A DNA stretch of 64,000 nt from Alkaliphilus oremlandii OhILAs (GCF_000018325.1 NC_009922.1:310001-374000); one strand, 5' to 3'; numbered from the stretch's first letter, positions 25,768 to 35,356 are shown. Made by a program: numbers and translations. Notes: a model not told the origin generated them from the sequence alone.

Positions 25768-26031
25768 ATGAATTATGTGTATATATTAGAATGTTCCGAT
25801 CGCAGTTTATATACAGGATGGACCAACGATTTGGTAAAAAGACTGAAGGCTCACGGTGAGGGGAAGGGCGGCAAGTATACGAGAGCAAAGCTGCCTGTAA
25901 AGTTGGTGTACTTTGAGGAATATGAAGACAAAATTGAAGCACAAAAGAGGGAGTACGAAATTAAACAAAAAAAGCGAGACTGGAAGCTACAGCTTATAGA
26001 AAGAGGTTCAGCCCTAGAAAAGTTTAAATAA
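25768..26031 (+). CDS. GIY-YIG domain protein (UPF0213/YhbQ-like endonuclease)
   Basis: An 87-residue single-domain protein. It starts at ATG 25768, where GGTGAT gives a better site than for ATG 25756. The domain opens with YVYILECSDRSLYTGWT (GIY-YIG variant: Y-V-Y and L-Y-T-G), then the conserved Arg in LVKRLKAH, and the late E-A-x-x-R-E-x-x-I-K pattern in EAQKREYEIK. It resembles the small stand-alone YhbQ/YazA proteins, which are putative DNA nucleases of unclear role. Confidence 0.9.
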   Translation: MNYVYILECSDRSLYTGWTNDLVKRLKAHGEGKGGKYTRAKLPVKLVYFEEYEDKIEAQKREYEIKQKKRDWKLQLIERGSALEKFK

Positions 26032-26039
26032 AGAAATAG

Positions 26040-26078
26040 AAAAGAAGTGAAAATCTTAGATTTTCACTTCTTTTTTTA
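26040..26078 (+). terminator. Terminator of the GIY-YIG gene
   Basis: AAAGAAGTGAAAATC pairs perfectly with GATTTTCACTTCTTT across a three-base loop (TTA), followed by a T run. Confidence 0.93.
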
Positions 26079-26161
26079 TTTTTACAACATATATATATAG
26101 AGAGAAATTTTGGACGAACTGAATATACATAATTCAAAAAGATGCGGGAGGAGGCAAAAAT

Positions 26162-27736
26162 ATGTCTGTAGAACTTATAAAAGATGTATTGAAATTGGAG
26201 CAAGTCATAGGAGAAAATATTGCCCAGACTATTGTCGAAGGTGACATTTTAGTGCCAGATACAAAGCCGGATATTACGAGAGTATTATCTGCAACGGGCA
26301 AGGTACAATTAACAAAGCAAGAAATTGGAGAAAATAAAATCACAGCAGAAGGTGTTACCTATTTTAAAATTTTGTATGTTTCAGAAAAAGGAGACCAACC
26401 ATTATACAGCATAGACAGCAGTACGGAGTTCAAACAAAGCATTGATATAGACGGTGTTACACCTCAAATGAAAGGGGAGGTAACAGCGGAGGTTGAGCAT
26501 ATCGACTTTACAATCAACAACGATAGAAAAATAGGAATTAAAGCCATCATCAATTTGGCCAGTAAGGTCATAGAAGAAAAAAGTATAGAGATTACAAAGG
26601 ACATTGCAGGGATAGAGGACATACAGGTATTAAAGGAGAGTTTCCAATATACGGACACAGCAGGTTACAGTAAATCGGAAGCTTTAATCAAAGATGGATT
26701 TGAAATGATGGAAGAGGAATATGAAATCAAAGAGGTTTTAAAGTGGGACTTAGCCGTCATAGAAAGAGAATCTAAAATTACAGATGGTAAGGTCATCGTC
26801 GGTGGCGTAGCCAATATAGAATTTTTATACATTGATGACGATTACGATAATCCATTAAAAGTAATTAAAAGAGAAGTGCCGTTTACTCATTTTGTAGAGA
26901 TTCCAAATATATTTGGAGACATGACCTATCATTTAAAGCTTACTCCGAAGGAGCTTTACTACGATATTAAAGAGAATATCCGTGGCGAGAGAAAGATTGT
27001 TGAAATCGAGTCCATCATACAAGCCGATGTGAAAGTGATGGATACTCAAAGCAAAGAATTTTTAGTAGATACGTATTCTCCTAGTCAGAACCTTCAGATT
27101 AGCAAAAAGCAGATGGTGCTCAGGGAGAGCATCGGCATGAGCAGAAGCAATGTACTTTTAAGAGAAACCATGGATACACCTTATGGACAGCCGCCAATCT
27201 CCGAAGTGTTTTCTGTTAATATCCGACCAATTTTAACAGATTATACAGCCTTAGAAAATAAGATGGCAATCGAAGGTATTCTTGAAGCAACAGTTCTATA
27301 CAAGGCCATAGAAGGAGCTCAATCTCTATATAGCTTTATGCAGGAGATTCCATTTAGGTATCACGGAGATCTATATGGGCTAAATGAAGATATGGAAGCA
27401 GAGGTGGATCTATTTGTAGAAGAGATCACCTACAATGTAATCAATGGAGAGCAGGTAGACGTTAAAGTCAGTATCGCTGCATTATGCAAAGGATACTGCA
27501 ACAAATCCATCGATATTATTTCAGAAATTGATGTGTTAGAAGAGGACACGAATTCTCTAAAGCAACCGAGCTTAACCGTATATTTTATGAAAGATGGAGA
27601 TACCCTGTGGAATGTTGCAAAGCGATACCATACAACGGTACAGCAGATCATGGAGACCAATCAAATCGAGGACCCAGCAGCAGTAAAGGTAGGCGAGAAT
27701 ATTATTATAGAGAAGGTCCACAACTTTAAATTATAA
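26162..27736 (+). CDS. sipL: SipL-like spore coat morphogenesis protein (DUF3794 repeats plus LysM)
   Basis: A 524-residue protein. Most of it (residues about 1-460) is repeated DUF3794-type beta-rich domains: EGDILVPDTKPDITRVLSATG near residues 25-45, and similar segments further on. The last 50 residues form a LysM domain (YFMKDGDTLWNVAKRYHTT). This is the architecture of SipL, which in Clostridioides difficile binds the SpoIVA coat base through its LysM domain and is needed for coat assembly. GGGAGGAGG precedes the ATG. Its place between veg and ispE fits conserved clostridial order. The name is by architecture. Confidence 0.85.
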   Translation: MSVELIKDVLKLEQVIGENIAQTIVEGDILVPDTKPDITRVLSATGKVQLTKQEIGENKITAEGVTYFKILYVSEKGDQPLYSIDSSTEFKQSIDIDGVTPQMKGEVTAEVEHIDFTINNDRKIGIKAIINLASKVIEEKSIEITKDIAGIEDIQVLKESFQYTDTAGYSKSEALIKDGFEMMEEEYEIKEVLKWDLAVIERESKITDGKVIVGGVANIEFLYIDDDYDNPLKVIKREVPFTHFVEIPNIFGDMTYHLKLTPKELYYDIKENIRGERKIVEIESIIQADVKVMDTQSKEFLVDTYSPSQNLQISKKQMVLRESIGMSRSNVLLRETMDTPYGQPPISEVFSVNIRPILTDYTALENKMAIEGILEATVLYKAIEGAQSLYSFMQEIPFRYHGDLYGLNEDMEAEVDLFVEEITYNVINGEQVDVKVSIAALCKGYCNKSIDIISEIDVLEEDTNSLKQPSLTVYFMKDGDTLWNVAKRYHTTVQQIMETNQIEDPAAVKVGENIIIEKVHNFKL

Positions 27737-27749
27737 GAAATATGAAACG

Positions 27750-27775
27750 GAACCGCTAAAAGAGCGGTTCTTTTA
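27750..27775 (+). terminator. Terminator of sipL
   Basis: GAACCGCT pairs with AGCGGTTC across AAAAG, followed by TTTTA. Confidence 0.85.
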
Positions 27776-27863
27776 TGTTACTGTGGGTTGCAGAAAAACT
27801 ATCTATTCATATATAATAAACATAATTGGATTAGTCTATAATGTTGGCTTAGGGGAGACGGTT

Positions 27864-28742
27864 ATGAAGCAAATATATTTAAAATCTAGGGCGAAGATCA
27901 ATCTATCCTTAGATGTACGGAGAAAAAGAGAAGATGGGTACCATGAAGTAGAAATGATTATGCAGCAAATTGATTTATATGATAATATATTGATAAGAGA
28001 AAGAATGGACAGTGAGATTGTGCTCTCTACGAATTGTATATTCATACCGACAACTTCTTCGAATATTGCCTATAAGGCAGCACATAAACTGAAGCAGCGG
28101 TTGGATATTACGAGAGGAATTGATATTTTTATAGATAAACAAATCCCTGTATCTGCCGGTTTGGCAGGGGGAAGCTCCAATGCAGCAGCGGTGCTGATGG
28201 GGCTGAATCATCTTTGGAGCCTAGGGCTTTCTACAAAAGAATTGATGGAAATCGGTGTGACCATTGGGGCAGATGTTCCATTCTGCCTTTTGGGAGGAAC
28301 AGCTCTAGCGGAGGGCATTGGGGAAGTATTAACCCCTATCAACTCAGATATTAAAAATACTTGGATTGTCTTAGTAAAACCTGCGATTTCTGTGTCTACG
28401 GGAGATGTATATGGAAGTCTAGATTTGTCTAAAATAGTAGATAGGCCTCCAACGGCTCAGCTGCTAGAAGCAATCAAAGAAGGAAATATTTACGATGTTT
28501 CTAGCAAGATGTGCAATGTATTGGAAACTGTTACGGTAAATAAATATCCGATCATAACAGAAATAAAGAAAAAGATGATGGAATATAATGCCTTGGGCGC
28601 AATGATGTCTGGCAGTGGTCCTACGGTCTTTGGCATATTTAAAAGCTATGAAAGAGCAAAATCGGCTTATGAGCATCTGTCATTATTCTATAAGCAATCA
28701 TATATGGTACAAACTTATAATGGAGGTACTGAAATTGGATAA
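27864..28742 (+). CDS. ispE: 4-diphosphocytidyl-2-C-methyl-D-erythritol kinase
   Basis: A 292-residue GHMP kinase of the MEP isoprenoid pathway. The ATG at 27864 follows GGGGAGA by five bases; the GTG at 27783 would add 27 non-family residues and is rejected. SRAKINLSLDVRRKREDGYHEV is the IspE N-terminal signature, seen as AKINLSLDV and GYHEVEMI. PVSAGLAGGSSNAAAVL is the GHMP ATP loop, and MMSGSGPTVFGIF is the third GHMP motif. It phosphorylates CDP-methylerythritol. It overlaps the next gene by 8 bp, which implies coupled translation. Confidence 0.96.
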   Translation: MKQIYLKSRAKINLSLDVRRKREDGYHEVEMIMQQIDLYDNILIRERMDSEIVLSTNCIFIPTTSSNIAYKAAHKLKQRLDITRGIDIFIDKQIPVSAGLAGGSSNAAAVLMGLNHLWSLGLSTKELMEIGVTIGADVPFCLLGGTALAEGIGEVLTPINSDIKNTWIVLVKPAISVSTGDVYGSLDLSKIVDRPPTAQLLEAIKEGNIYDVSSKMCNVLETVTVNKYPIITEIKKKMMEYNALGAMMSGSGPTVFGIFKSYERAKSAYEHLSLFYKQSYMVQTYNGGTEIG

Positions 28743-29421
28743 ATTAGAGAAATTAGACATAGAGAATTACAAGCCCTTGAGAGAAATTGTTTTTGAATAT
28801 TTAAGACAAGCTATTTTAGATGGAAGGCTTGAACCCGGAAAGAGATTAATGGAAATACAGATGGCAGAGCAGTTGGGTGTCAGTAGAACCCCTGTGAGAG
28901 AAGCGATACGCAAGCTAGAGCTTGAGGGGTTAGTTGTGATGGTTCCGAGAAAGGGTGCATACGTAGCCGATGTATCCATCAAGGATGTATCCGATGTATT
29001 GGAAGTACGAATGGTGCTAGAAGGGCTGGCAGCATCCTTGGCGGCAGAAAAAATGTCAGACGATGAAATTAAAGAATTAACAGCAATCTGTAACGACTTT
29101 AAACTTTGTGCCCAACAAAATGATATCGACGGCCTCATACAAAAAGATGTAGAGTTTCATGATTGTATTTTTAGTGCTACAGGAAATAGTAAACTCAACC
29201 AAATCTCACAGAGCCTGAGAGAGCAGGTCTACCGCTTTAGGGTCCGCTATATTTCCCGATACGATAGAGCAAAGGATTTGGTAGATGAACACCAAGCCAT
29301 ATATGAGGCCATTGTAAAGAGAGACGCCGAATTGGCATATAAATGTGGAACGAAACACATTGAAAATTTAACGAATCATATGATGGAGCAACTAGATATT
29401 TATAGTCAAGAAGAACAGTAA
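28735..29421 (+). CDS. GntR/FadR-family transcriptional regulator
   Basis: A 228-residue regulator. Start is TTG at 28735, seven bases after GGAGGT; the ATG at 28720 lacks a site. The winged-helix GntR domain is at about residues 10-75 (LREIVFEYLRQAILDG, AEQLGVSRTPVREAIRKLE). An FCD-type all-alpha effector domain follows (about 85-215) with a metal-binding pattern: an Asp in VRMVLEG-adjacent helices, EFHDCIF, and late His residues in TKHIENL. FCD regulators respond to small carboxylates, but the ligand is unknown. The position between ispE and a nucleotidyltransferase is conserved in clostridia to my recall, without clear functional meaning. Confidence 0.9.
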   Translation: MDKLEKLDIENYKPLREIVFEYLRQAILDGRLEPGKRLMEIQMAEQLGVSRTPVREAIRKLELEGLVVMVPRKGAYVADVSIKDVSDVLEVRMVLEGLAASLAAEKMSDDEIKELTAICNDFKLCAQQNDIDGLIQKDVEFHDCIFSATGNSKLNQISQSLREQVYRFRVRYISRYDRAKDLVDEHQAIYEAIVKRDAELAYKCGTKHIENLTNHMMEQLDIYSQEEQ

Positions 29422-29471
29422 GGAACGATATAGAATACCCTGTGAAAATCTATGGGTTGGGAGGAAATATC

Positions 29472-30206
29472 ATGAAGGCGATTATTTTAGCAGGGGAAAG
29501 TCCACAGGATATTGAGACCTTTGGACAGGGAAAGGCCTTGATACACTTCAATGATCGACCGTTAATTCAATATACCATCGAGGCATTGGTTCAATCTGGA
29601 TTGGTGGAGGAGATCTTAGTCATTGGGAATAAGGAAGTTCTATCTCCTAGAATTGGATACAAAGTGGATAAAATCATCGATGGCAACAAAGAATTGCTGG
29701 ACAACCTTATAACTGCTCTGTCCTATTTTCCCCAGGAGGAAAACCTATTGATCGCTACCTGTGATATTCCTTTCATTGGTGGGGAAGCTGTAAGTAATTT
29801 TATCAAGGAGGCACACTCCTTGCAAGCGGATTTATACTATCCCATCATTCGAAGAGCGGTATGTGAGCAAAGGTACCCAGCGGCAAAGCGTACCTATATT
29901 TCCATGAAGGATGGTGAGTTTACAGGGGGGAATTTAATCATGGTGAATCCCCAGAAGATAATGTTCATGGAAGATGAAATTCGGCTTCTGATTACCCATA
30001 GAAAAAACCCTATAAAAATGCTGAAAGCTTTGGGACCATCCTTGGTTGTAAAAATGCTTGCTAAAAGACTTACCATCAAGGACTTGGAAAAATATATCGA
30101 AGAAAAATTCGGTATCAAGGGAAGAGCATTCGTTACCCCCTACCCTGAGGTAGGAACGGATATCGATCGGCTTGAGGACATTAAAATATTAGAAAAATAT
30201 ATTTAA
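29472..30206 (+). CDS. MobA/IspD-like nucleotidyltransferase family protein
   Basis: A 244-residue protein. Start is ATG at 29472, with GGGAGG upstream; the GTG at 29442 is rejected. MKAIILAGE followed by GKALIHFNDRPLIQYTIEAL is the nucleotide-binding start of the NTP_transf_3 family. LLIATCDIPFIGGEAV carries the metal-binding Asp. The C-terminal half is less conserved and ends in VGTDIDRLEDI, like MobA/glycosyltransferase-A fold enzymes. Substrate is unknown. It might serve molybdopterin or polysaccharide/teichoic precursor metabolism, but there is no supporting neighbour. Confidence 0.8.
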   Translation: MKAIILAGESPQDIETFGQGKALIHFNDRPLIQYTIEALVQSGLVEEILVIGNKEVLSPRIGYKVDKIIDGNKELLDNLITALSYFPQEENLLIATCDIPFIGGEAVSNFIKEAHSLQADLYYPIIRRAVCEQRYPAAKRTYISMKDGEFTGGNLIMVNPQKIMFMEDEIRLLITHRKNPIKMLKALGPSLVVKMLAKRLTIKDLEKYIEEKFGIKGRAFVTPYPEVGTDIDRLEDIKILEKYI

Positions 30207-30241
30207 AGATCTAGGAAATTTTACTTCTTAGATCTTTTTTT
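30205..30241 (+). terminator. Terminator of the ispE operon
   Basis: AAAGATCTAGGAA pairs with TTCTTAGATCTTT across ATTTTAC, followed by a long T run. The 115-bp repeat tract begins within five bases of this T run. Confidence 0.85.
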
Positions 30242-30242
30242 T

Positions 30243-30386
30243 ATGACCTAACCCGATTTATGCGACCAAAGGAAGCAATAAATCGATGGTAGGTCAAACG
30301 CAACGAGCACCAAATTTGCACGACTGGAAGGAGTGAACAAATTTGAGTTGCGAGACTGCGAAATAACCCGATTTATGCGACCAAAC
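30243..30386 (+). repeat. 115-bp structured repeat, tract 1 (one full unit plus a partial second)
   Basis: The unit period is 115 bp: ACCCGATTTATGCGACC occurs at 30251 and again at 30366. Each unit can form two hairpins. The first is closed by GACCTA (30245) with TAGGTC (30290) and contains CGATTTAT/ATAAATCG. The second is closed by CGCAAC (30299) with GTTGCG (30347) and contains CAAATTTG at 30311 and 30338. The same unit occurs at 35431-35690. The tract starts directly after a terminator. Confidence 0.9.
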
Positions 30387-30482
30387 TTTTCTTTTTCTTG
30401 TATGAATATAAAATCCACAAAATGTAAACATTATGATATAAGGTTGTTTGACTATACTCAGTGTAGAAAGGCAGGATATCCA

Positions 30483-30689
30483 TTGAATACAATTCTATAT
30501 TATATCAAAATGCGGTTTGGGGCCAATATGCTGGCCATATTTATATTGACGGGATCATTCATATTAATAAGAGATGTTTCCCTCCTAAAGAAAAAACAGC
30601 TTATGAGGGAAAGTCTGATAGCGAAGGTTTTGGGATATTTATATATATTTGGAAGCATTGCCTTGTTCATTGTGGCAAAGATTATTTAA
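30483..30689 (+). CDS. Small two-span membrane protein ahead of the germination operon
   Basis: A 68-residue protein started at TTG 30483, seven to nine bases after GGCAGGA. A longer in-frame start at GTG 30333 would lie within the 115-bp repeat and is not credible. Two hydrophobic segments are seen: ANMLAIFILTGSFILI and VLGYLYIFGSIALFIVA, separated by a basic loop (LLKKKQLMRES). It resembles the small CLC_0170-type proteins found beside clostridial ger operons, by memory only. It ends 18 bp before the gerA-type gene and is probably co-transcribed. Function is unknown. Confidence 0.65.
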   Translation: MNTILYYIKMRFGANMLAIFILTGSFILIRDVSLLKKKQLMRESLIAKVLGYLYIFGSIALFIVAKII

Positions 30690-30707
30690 AGCGTAGGAGG
30701 AAGATCG

Positions 30708-32288
30708 ATGGGCCTTTGGGGAAATCTTTTCGGCAAAGAAGATAAAAAAGTAACCATAAGTGCAGAAGAAACGAAAGTATTTAAAAATATAGAGGACAAT
30801 TTGGATCGGATAAAAAGCATCCTGGAGGATTGTGGAGACGTTATTTACAGAGAATTTGTAATTGGAGAAGGAAAAGGATGTAAGGCAGCCCTCGTCTATA
30901 TCGATGGTTTGGTAAAAACCGACGTATTAAACGATTACGTACTAGAAAATCTGATGGTAGAAAGCAGGATGGCACCACCCAATAAAAAGATCAATCGAGA
31001 GGAACTCAGCGATACCATCAAAGAAAAAACCTTAGCGGTTTCTGAGTTTAAAGAAGTGGAAACCATTGAGGAGGCAGTTTTAAATGTATTGAGTGGGGAT
31101 ACAGCATTTCTATTGGATGAATACGAGAAAATGCTGATCATTGCAACGAAGGGATGGAGCAGTAGAGGCATTTCCCAGCCAGAAACAGAAGCTGTAGTGA
31201 GAGGCCCTCGAGATGGTCTTGTGGAAAACCTGAGGGTTAATACAGCATCGATCAGAAGAAGAATCAGAGATCCAAAGTTAAAGCTCAAAGGAAAACAAAT
31301 CGGTAAAAGATCAAAAACGGATATATGCGTTATGTACATTGAAGATATTGTCAATCAAAAATGTTTAGAAGAAGTAAATAAGCGACTGGATACGATTGAC
31401 ATCGATGCAATTATGGATAGTGGATATATAGAACAGCTTATTGAGGATAACTGGCGTTCGCCTTTTCCGCAAATACAGAGTACAGAACGCCCAGATGTTG
31501 TAGCAGCAAGTTTATATGAAGGAAAGGTAATTATTTTGGTGGACAATAGTCCATTTGCATTGATAGCACCAGCCAGCTTTAATGCTATGATGCAATCTGC
31601 AGAGGATTATTACGATCGATGGGGGATTGCCTCTTTTATTAGGGTATTGCGTTATATAGGTGCAATAATATCTTTATATGCACCATCCTTATATATTGCA
31701 ATAACTGCATTCCATCCTCAAATGTTGCCATCTAACCTATCGCATTCCATCGCTTCAAACAGGGAAGGCGTTCCCTTTCCGTCGGTAATAGAGGCGATTG
31801 TGATGGAGCTTACACTAGAGATGCTAAGAGAGGCAGGGGTTCGTCTTCCGGGACCGATTGGCGCTACCATCGGTATTGTAGGAGGTCTCGTTATTGGTCA
31901 GGCAGCAGTAGAGGCAGGGATTGTAGGGCCAATTATGGTAATCATAGTGGCTATAACTGCAATCTCTTCATTTTCTATTCCTAGATACAATTTAGCCATT
32001 GGTCTTAGACTCCTGCGCTTTTTCTTAATCATTGCATCGGCAATTTTGGGTCTATATGGTGTCATGCTTGTAACAATATTTATCATCATACATTTATGTA
32101 GTCTAAAGAGTTTTGGTATTCCATATTTGACGCCATTTACTACATATATCAGCAAATATACAGACTTAAAGGATACTCTTATCAGAGCGCCACTGTCAGC
32201 TATGCATCTTCGACCTACTTTAGTGAATCCAAAACAAAAAGTGAGGATGAAAGACAGAAGAAAAGAAGATTTCAATAAAGAGGAGTGA
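30708..32288 (+). CDS. Spore germination receptor A subunit (GerA/GerKA family)
   Basis: A 526-residue protein of the GerA family. A soluble N-terminal half (about residues 1-290) contains the family motifs ETEAVVRGPRDGLVENLRVN and FPQIQSTERPDVVA. The C-terminal half holds about five membrane segments, with GVPFPSVIEAIVMELTLEMLREAG between them (seen as PFPSVIEA and EMLREAGVRLPGPIG). GGAGGAAG precedes the ATG. It forms the A subunit of a nutrient germinant receptor in the spore inner membrane, together with the B and C subunits downstream. Confidence 0.95.
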   Translation: MGLWGNLFGKEDKKVTISAEETKVFKNIEDNLDRIKSILEDCGDVIYREFVIGEGKGCKAALVYIDGLVKTDVLNDYVLENLMVESRMAPPNKKINREELSDTIKEKTLAVSEFKEVETIEEAVLNVLSGDTAFLLDEYEKMLIIATKGWSSRGISQPETEAVVRGPRDGLVENLRVNTASIRRRIRDPKLKLKGKQIGKRSKTDICVMYIEDIVNQKCLEEVNKRLDTIDIDAIMDSGYIEQLIEDNWRSPFPQIQSTERPDVVAASLYEGKVIILVDNSPFALIAPASFNAMMQSAEDYYDRWGIASFIRVLRYIGAIISLYAPSLYIAITAFHPQMLPSNLSHSIASNREGVPFPSVIEAIVMELTLEMLREAGVRLPGPIGATIGIVGGLVIGQAAVEAGIVGPIMVIIVAITAISSFSIPRYNLAIGLRLLRFFLIIASAILGLYGVMLVTIFIIIHLCSLKSFGIPYLTPFTTYISKYTDLKDTLIRAPLSAMHLRPTLVNPKQKVRMKDRRKEDFNKEE

Positions 32289-32293
32289 AATAA

Positions 32294-33403
32294 ATGGAAG
32301 ACAATAATGATATTATTCCAATAGGGCAGATGATATTCATTTTAGTGCTCACTATGGTAGGAACAGGAATATTGACCCTTCCACGGGATTTGGCAGAAGC
32401 AGTTCCTCACGATCATTGGCTTGTCCTATTAGCAGGAGGAGGCGCTGCCATAGCAAGCACCTTTATTCATGGAAACATCATAAAATTACAGCCTAGGGAG
32501 CAGTTTTTCGATGTCCTTTCCCATGGATTTACTAGGCCAGTGGCTTACGTTCTAGGAGCTATCTATATGCTGTATTTTCTAACGTTTTGTGCATTGGTCA
32601 CTAGGGTATTCGGAGAGGTTATGAAAGCCTTTCTTTTTAAAAATACCCCCATAGAAGTGATCAATGTAAGTTTTTTAGCAGCTTCGGTTTATTTAGGCCG
32701 TAAAGGCATCGAAGTATTGGGAAGGGTGCTAGAATTTTTAATACCACTACTGATATTATTCATAGTATTTATATTTGGATTGTCTTTCATTCGGTCGGAT
32801 CTTTATAATTTGCTTCCTACATTTCAAATTTCCTTTAATGAATTTATTAAGGGGATACCAACGACAATCCTTAGCTTTGCAGGATATGAAATTTTATTAG
32901 TTTTTGGACCCTATTTAAAAAAGCCAAAGGATGCTACGAAAGGATATATTGCTGTTGTGTCTGTGCTAATATTTTACTTGCTCATTACAACTGCTACACT
33001 GGCACAGTTTGGGCCTTTACAGGTCAAGCGGTTACTTTGGCCAACCTTAGATTTATTCGATACCATTGAGACCCCAGGTCTTTTTATAGAAAATGTACAA
33101 GTAATCGTTATGACCTTGTGGGTGTTAACTGCATTCACGACGGCATCTCCTTTTCACTTAGGAGCAACGATTATGTTAAAATCCTTAACGAAATCTAAGG
33201 ATCAAGCTTATCTATCGGCACCGCTTCTACCCATTATATATTTTGTATCAATTATTCCTGAAAGTGTATCAGAAACGTATGAGTTTCTTAAGGCTTGTAC
33301 TAGGTATGGTACAACGGCTCTGGTTTTTGTGGTTCCATTGCTTTTGCTAATATCCTTACTTATACAGGATAAGATGAAGAAAGGAGCGAGGTCCAATGTA
33401 TAA
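32294..33403 (+). CDS. Spore germination receptor B subunit (GerB-type permease)
   Basis: A 369-residue protein with about ten membrane segments, of the endospore germination permease family within the APC superfamily. IPIGQMIFILVLTMVGTGILTLPRDLAEA near the start (GTGILTLPR) is the typical unwound TM1 region that binds the ligand in APC transporters. FAGYEILLVFGPYLKKPK is a conserved GerB motif. It lies five bases after gerA and overlaps gerC by 8 bp. It probably holds the germinant-binding pocket. Confidence 0.94.
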   Translation: MEDNNDIIPIGQMIFILVLTMVGTGILTLPRDLAEAVPHDHWLVLLAGGGAAIASTFIHGNIIKLQPREQFFDVLSHGFTRPVAYVLGAIYMLYFLTFCALVTRVFGEVMKAFLFKNTPIEVINVSFLAASVYLGRKGIEVLGRVLEFLIPLLILFIVFIFGLSFIRSDLYNLLPTFQISFNEFIKGIPTTILSFAGYEILLVFGPYLKKPKDATKGYIAVVSVLIFYLLITTATLAQFGPLQVKRLLWPTLDLFDTIETPGLFIENVQVIVMTLWVLTAFTTASPFHLGATIMLKSLTKSKDQAYLSAPLLPIIYFVSIIPESVSETYEFLKACTRYGTTALVFVVPLLLLISLLIQDKMKKGARSNV

Positions 33404-34553
33404 AAAAATACTCCTGATTCTAATCTGTATTCTTGTTCTGCTAACGGGCTGCTGGGATAAGGTAGAGATCAATGAAAGAGCACATATCAGTGCCATAGGA
33501 ATTGATCGATATGCACCTTCTTCTGGAGCACACAAGGCTGATAATCAAGATTCACCCAGTGGACACGAAGATAAAAGAAATCAATTCAAATTTATCTTTG
33601 CATTTCCAAAGCATTCCTTGGAAGAAACGGACGATATTATTGTAGCAACCATTGGAGATACACTTTATGGCGTATCAAAAATATTGGCAGATCGTACCAA
33701 CAGAGAAATGTTTCTAGGACATCTAAGAACCATAATTTTAGGTAAAAGTGTTACGGAAGACGAGCATCTATTTCGTCAGATTTTAGATGGCATAGAAACC
33801 AACGAGCTTCTAAGTCGTAGGGTTATACTAGCCATGACGGAAGATGATGTGGCTGATATTATCAATATTACGCCGTCTATGGAGCCTAGAATCGGTCAAT
33901 TTATTTCAGAAATTTTCAACAGGAAGGATCGAACGCCTAGAGCGCCGGAAGGCTCCATTGGAGACATACTGAAAGATCTATATGAAAGCAAAAATGCAGT
34001 GATTCCCAAGATAACGGCAGGAAAGAATGATGTTAAAGTGGCGGGAGCAGGGGTTATCAGTAACTATAAATTTAAAGGGTGGTTGAATGAAGTTCAAACT
34101 GCACAATTAATGATGATTAAAGGAGAAGCGAAATCAGCGGGAGGTATATCCATCGTGTATAAAGACACCATAGTTCCCATTGATCTTAAAGTTCAGAAAT
34201 CTAAAATGAAATTAGTTGACGATAACAAAAGAATTAAGATTTTAATTAATATTGATGCGGAAGGAGATATAAAACAGACCTATTTTGGGTCCAACTATGA
34301 CCTTCTAGAAGCAAAAACCATTCGAGAAATCGAAGATGTCTTTAATAAATATATGAGCGATAGATTGAAGGAAACAGTCCGTGTAATACAAGAGGATTTT
34401 AGAGCGGATATATTGGGCGTGGACCGATTTTTAAGACAGCGTCATTATAAGCTATGGAAGGAAGTTGAACAGGAGTGGCCAGAGATATTCCCTAATATAG
34501 AAATTGACGTAAAGATAAATATAGATATACGAAGAGTCGGATTGGTTCGCTAG
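33396..34553 (+). CDS. Spore germination receptor C subunit (GerC lipoprotein)
   Basis: A 385-residue Ger(x)C family lipoprotein. The signal ends in the lipobox L-T-G-C at Cys19, followed by the family start CWDKVEINERAHISAIGID. The N-terminal domain has an insertion of about 20 hydrophilic residues (SSGAHKADNQDSPSGHEDK) not usual in GerC. The C-terminal domain contains KETVRVIQEDFRADILG, the late helix of the family. It completes a gerABC operon. As a lipoprotein it faces the outer side of the spore inner membrane. Confidence 0.94.
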   Translation: MYKKILLILICILVLLTGCWDKVEINERAHISAIGIDRYAPSSGAHKADNQDSPSGHEDKRNQFKFIFAFPKHSLEETDDIIVATIGDTLYGVSKILADRTNREMFLGHLRTIILGKSVTEDEHLFRQILDGIETNELLSRRVILAMTEDDVADIINITPSMEPRIGQFISEIFNRKDRTPRAPEGSIGDILKDLYESKNAVIPKITAGKNDVKVAGAGVISNYKFKGWLNEVQTAQLMMIKGEAKSAGGISIVYKDTIVPIDLKVQKSKMKLVDDNKRIKILINIDAEGDIKQTYFGSNYDLLEAKTIREIEDVFNKYMSDRLKETVRVIQEDFRADILGVDRFLRQRHYKLWKEVEQEWPEIFPNIEIDVKINIDIRRVGLVR

Positions 34554-34672
34554 TGTATCTCTATAGATTTTATAAATGAGCCATGTTCCTTATAAATAAA
34601 TCTGTATAAAATTTCCCCCATTTGTACATACTGAGAATATAACAATGAAATGGATGAAAAGGGGAAATGAAG

Positions 34673-35356
34673 ATGTATAAAAAATGGATGAGTGGTTTCG
34701 TAATATGTTTTCTAACAGGGATTGTCTTTATAAACTTTTTATATCTCAGAGAAGAAAGACAGGAATTGGGTAAGATCGGAGAAAACCTCATAAGGTTCCA
34801 TGTATTAGCAAACAGTGATTCGCCGGAGGATCAGGAACTGAAGCTAAAGGTACGGGATAAAATCATCCATACCATGGCAGAAGAACTTGAGAAGTCCAGA
34901 GATATTAACGAAACGAGAGAAATTCTAAGAACACATTTACATAAAATAGAAGAAATCGCAGAGGAAGAAATAAAAAGTAGGGGTGAAAATTATTCCGTTA
35001 CAGCATCCTTGGGAGAAAGTATTTTTCCTACAAAGCGATATGGCAATGTGGTTTTTCCAGCGGGAATATATGAAGCATTGCGGATAGAGATCGGAGAAGC
35101 AAAAGGACAAAACTGGTGGTGCGTCATGTTCCCACCTCTATGCTTCGTCGATGTGAAGCATGGGCTAACGGATGAAGAAACTCAACGGGAATTAAAGAAC
35201 GCTCTAACAGAGGAAGAATACCATCTGGTATATAGTGATATCAATAACAAAGAACTTCCAATTCAATTAAAATCAAAGATATCAGAAATATTTCAGGAAT
35301 CTAAAGTTCAAATAAAAGGTCGATTCGATCGGATTGCCTCCATATTTAAAATATAG
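34673..35356 (+). CDS. spoIIR: Stage II sporulation protein R
   Basis: A 227-residue secreted signalling protein (229 if the ATG at 34667 is used; the ATG at 34673 has better spacing to GGGG). An N-terminal membrane/signal segment (GFVICFLTGIVFINFLYL) is followed by the SpoIIR signature IRFHVLANSDSPEDQELKLKVRD, seen as RFHVLANSDSPEDQ. NWWCVMFPPLCFVD is also conserved. SpoIIR is made in the forespore and triggers SpoIIGA to process pro-sigma-E in the mother cell. An intrinsic terminator and the 115-bp repeats follow. Confidence 0.96.
   Translation: MYKKWMSGFVICFLTGIVFINFLYLREERQELGKIGENLIRFHVLANSDSPEDQELKLKVRDKIIHTMAEELEKSRDINETREILRTHLHKIEEIAEEEIKSRGENYSVTASLGESIFPTKRYGNVVFPAGIYEALRIEIGEAKGQNWWCVMFPPLCFVDVKHGLTDEETQRELKNALTEEEYHLVYSDINNKELPIQLKSKISEIFQESKVQIKGRFDRIASIFKI

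Noticed and set aside
27783..27863. Upstream start of ispE
   Set aside because: The added 27 residues do not match IspE, and the ATG at 27864 has a good ribosome site.
30333..30482. Upstream extension of the 68-residue membrane protein from GTG 30333
   Set aside because: The extension runs through the 115-bp repeat and has no family-like sequence; TTG 30483 has a proper ribosome site.
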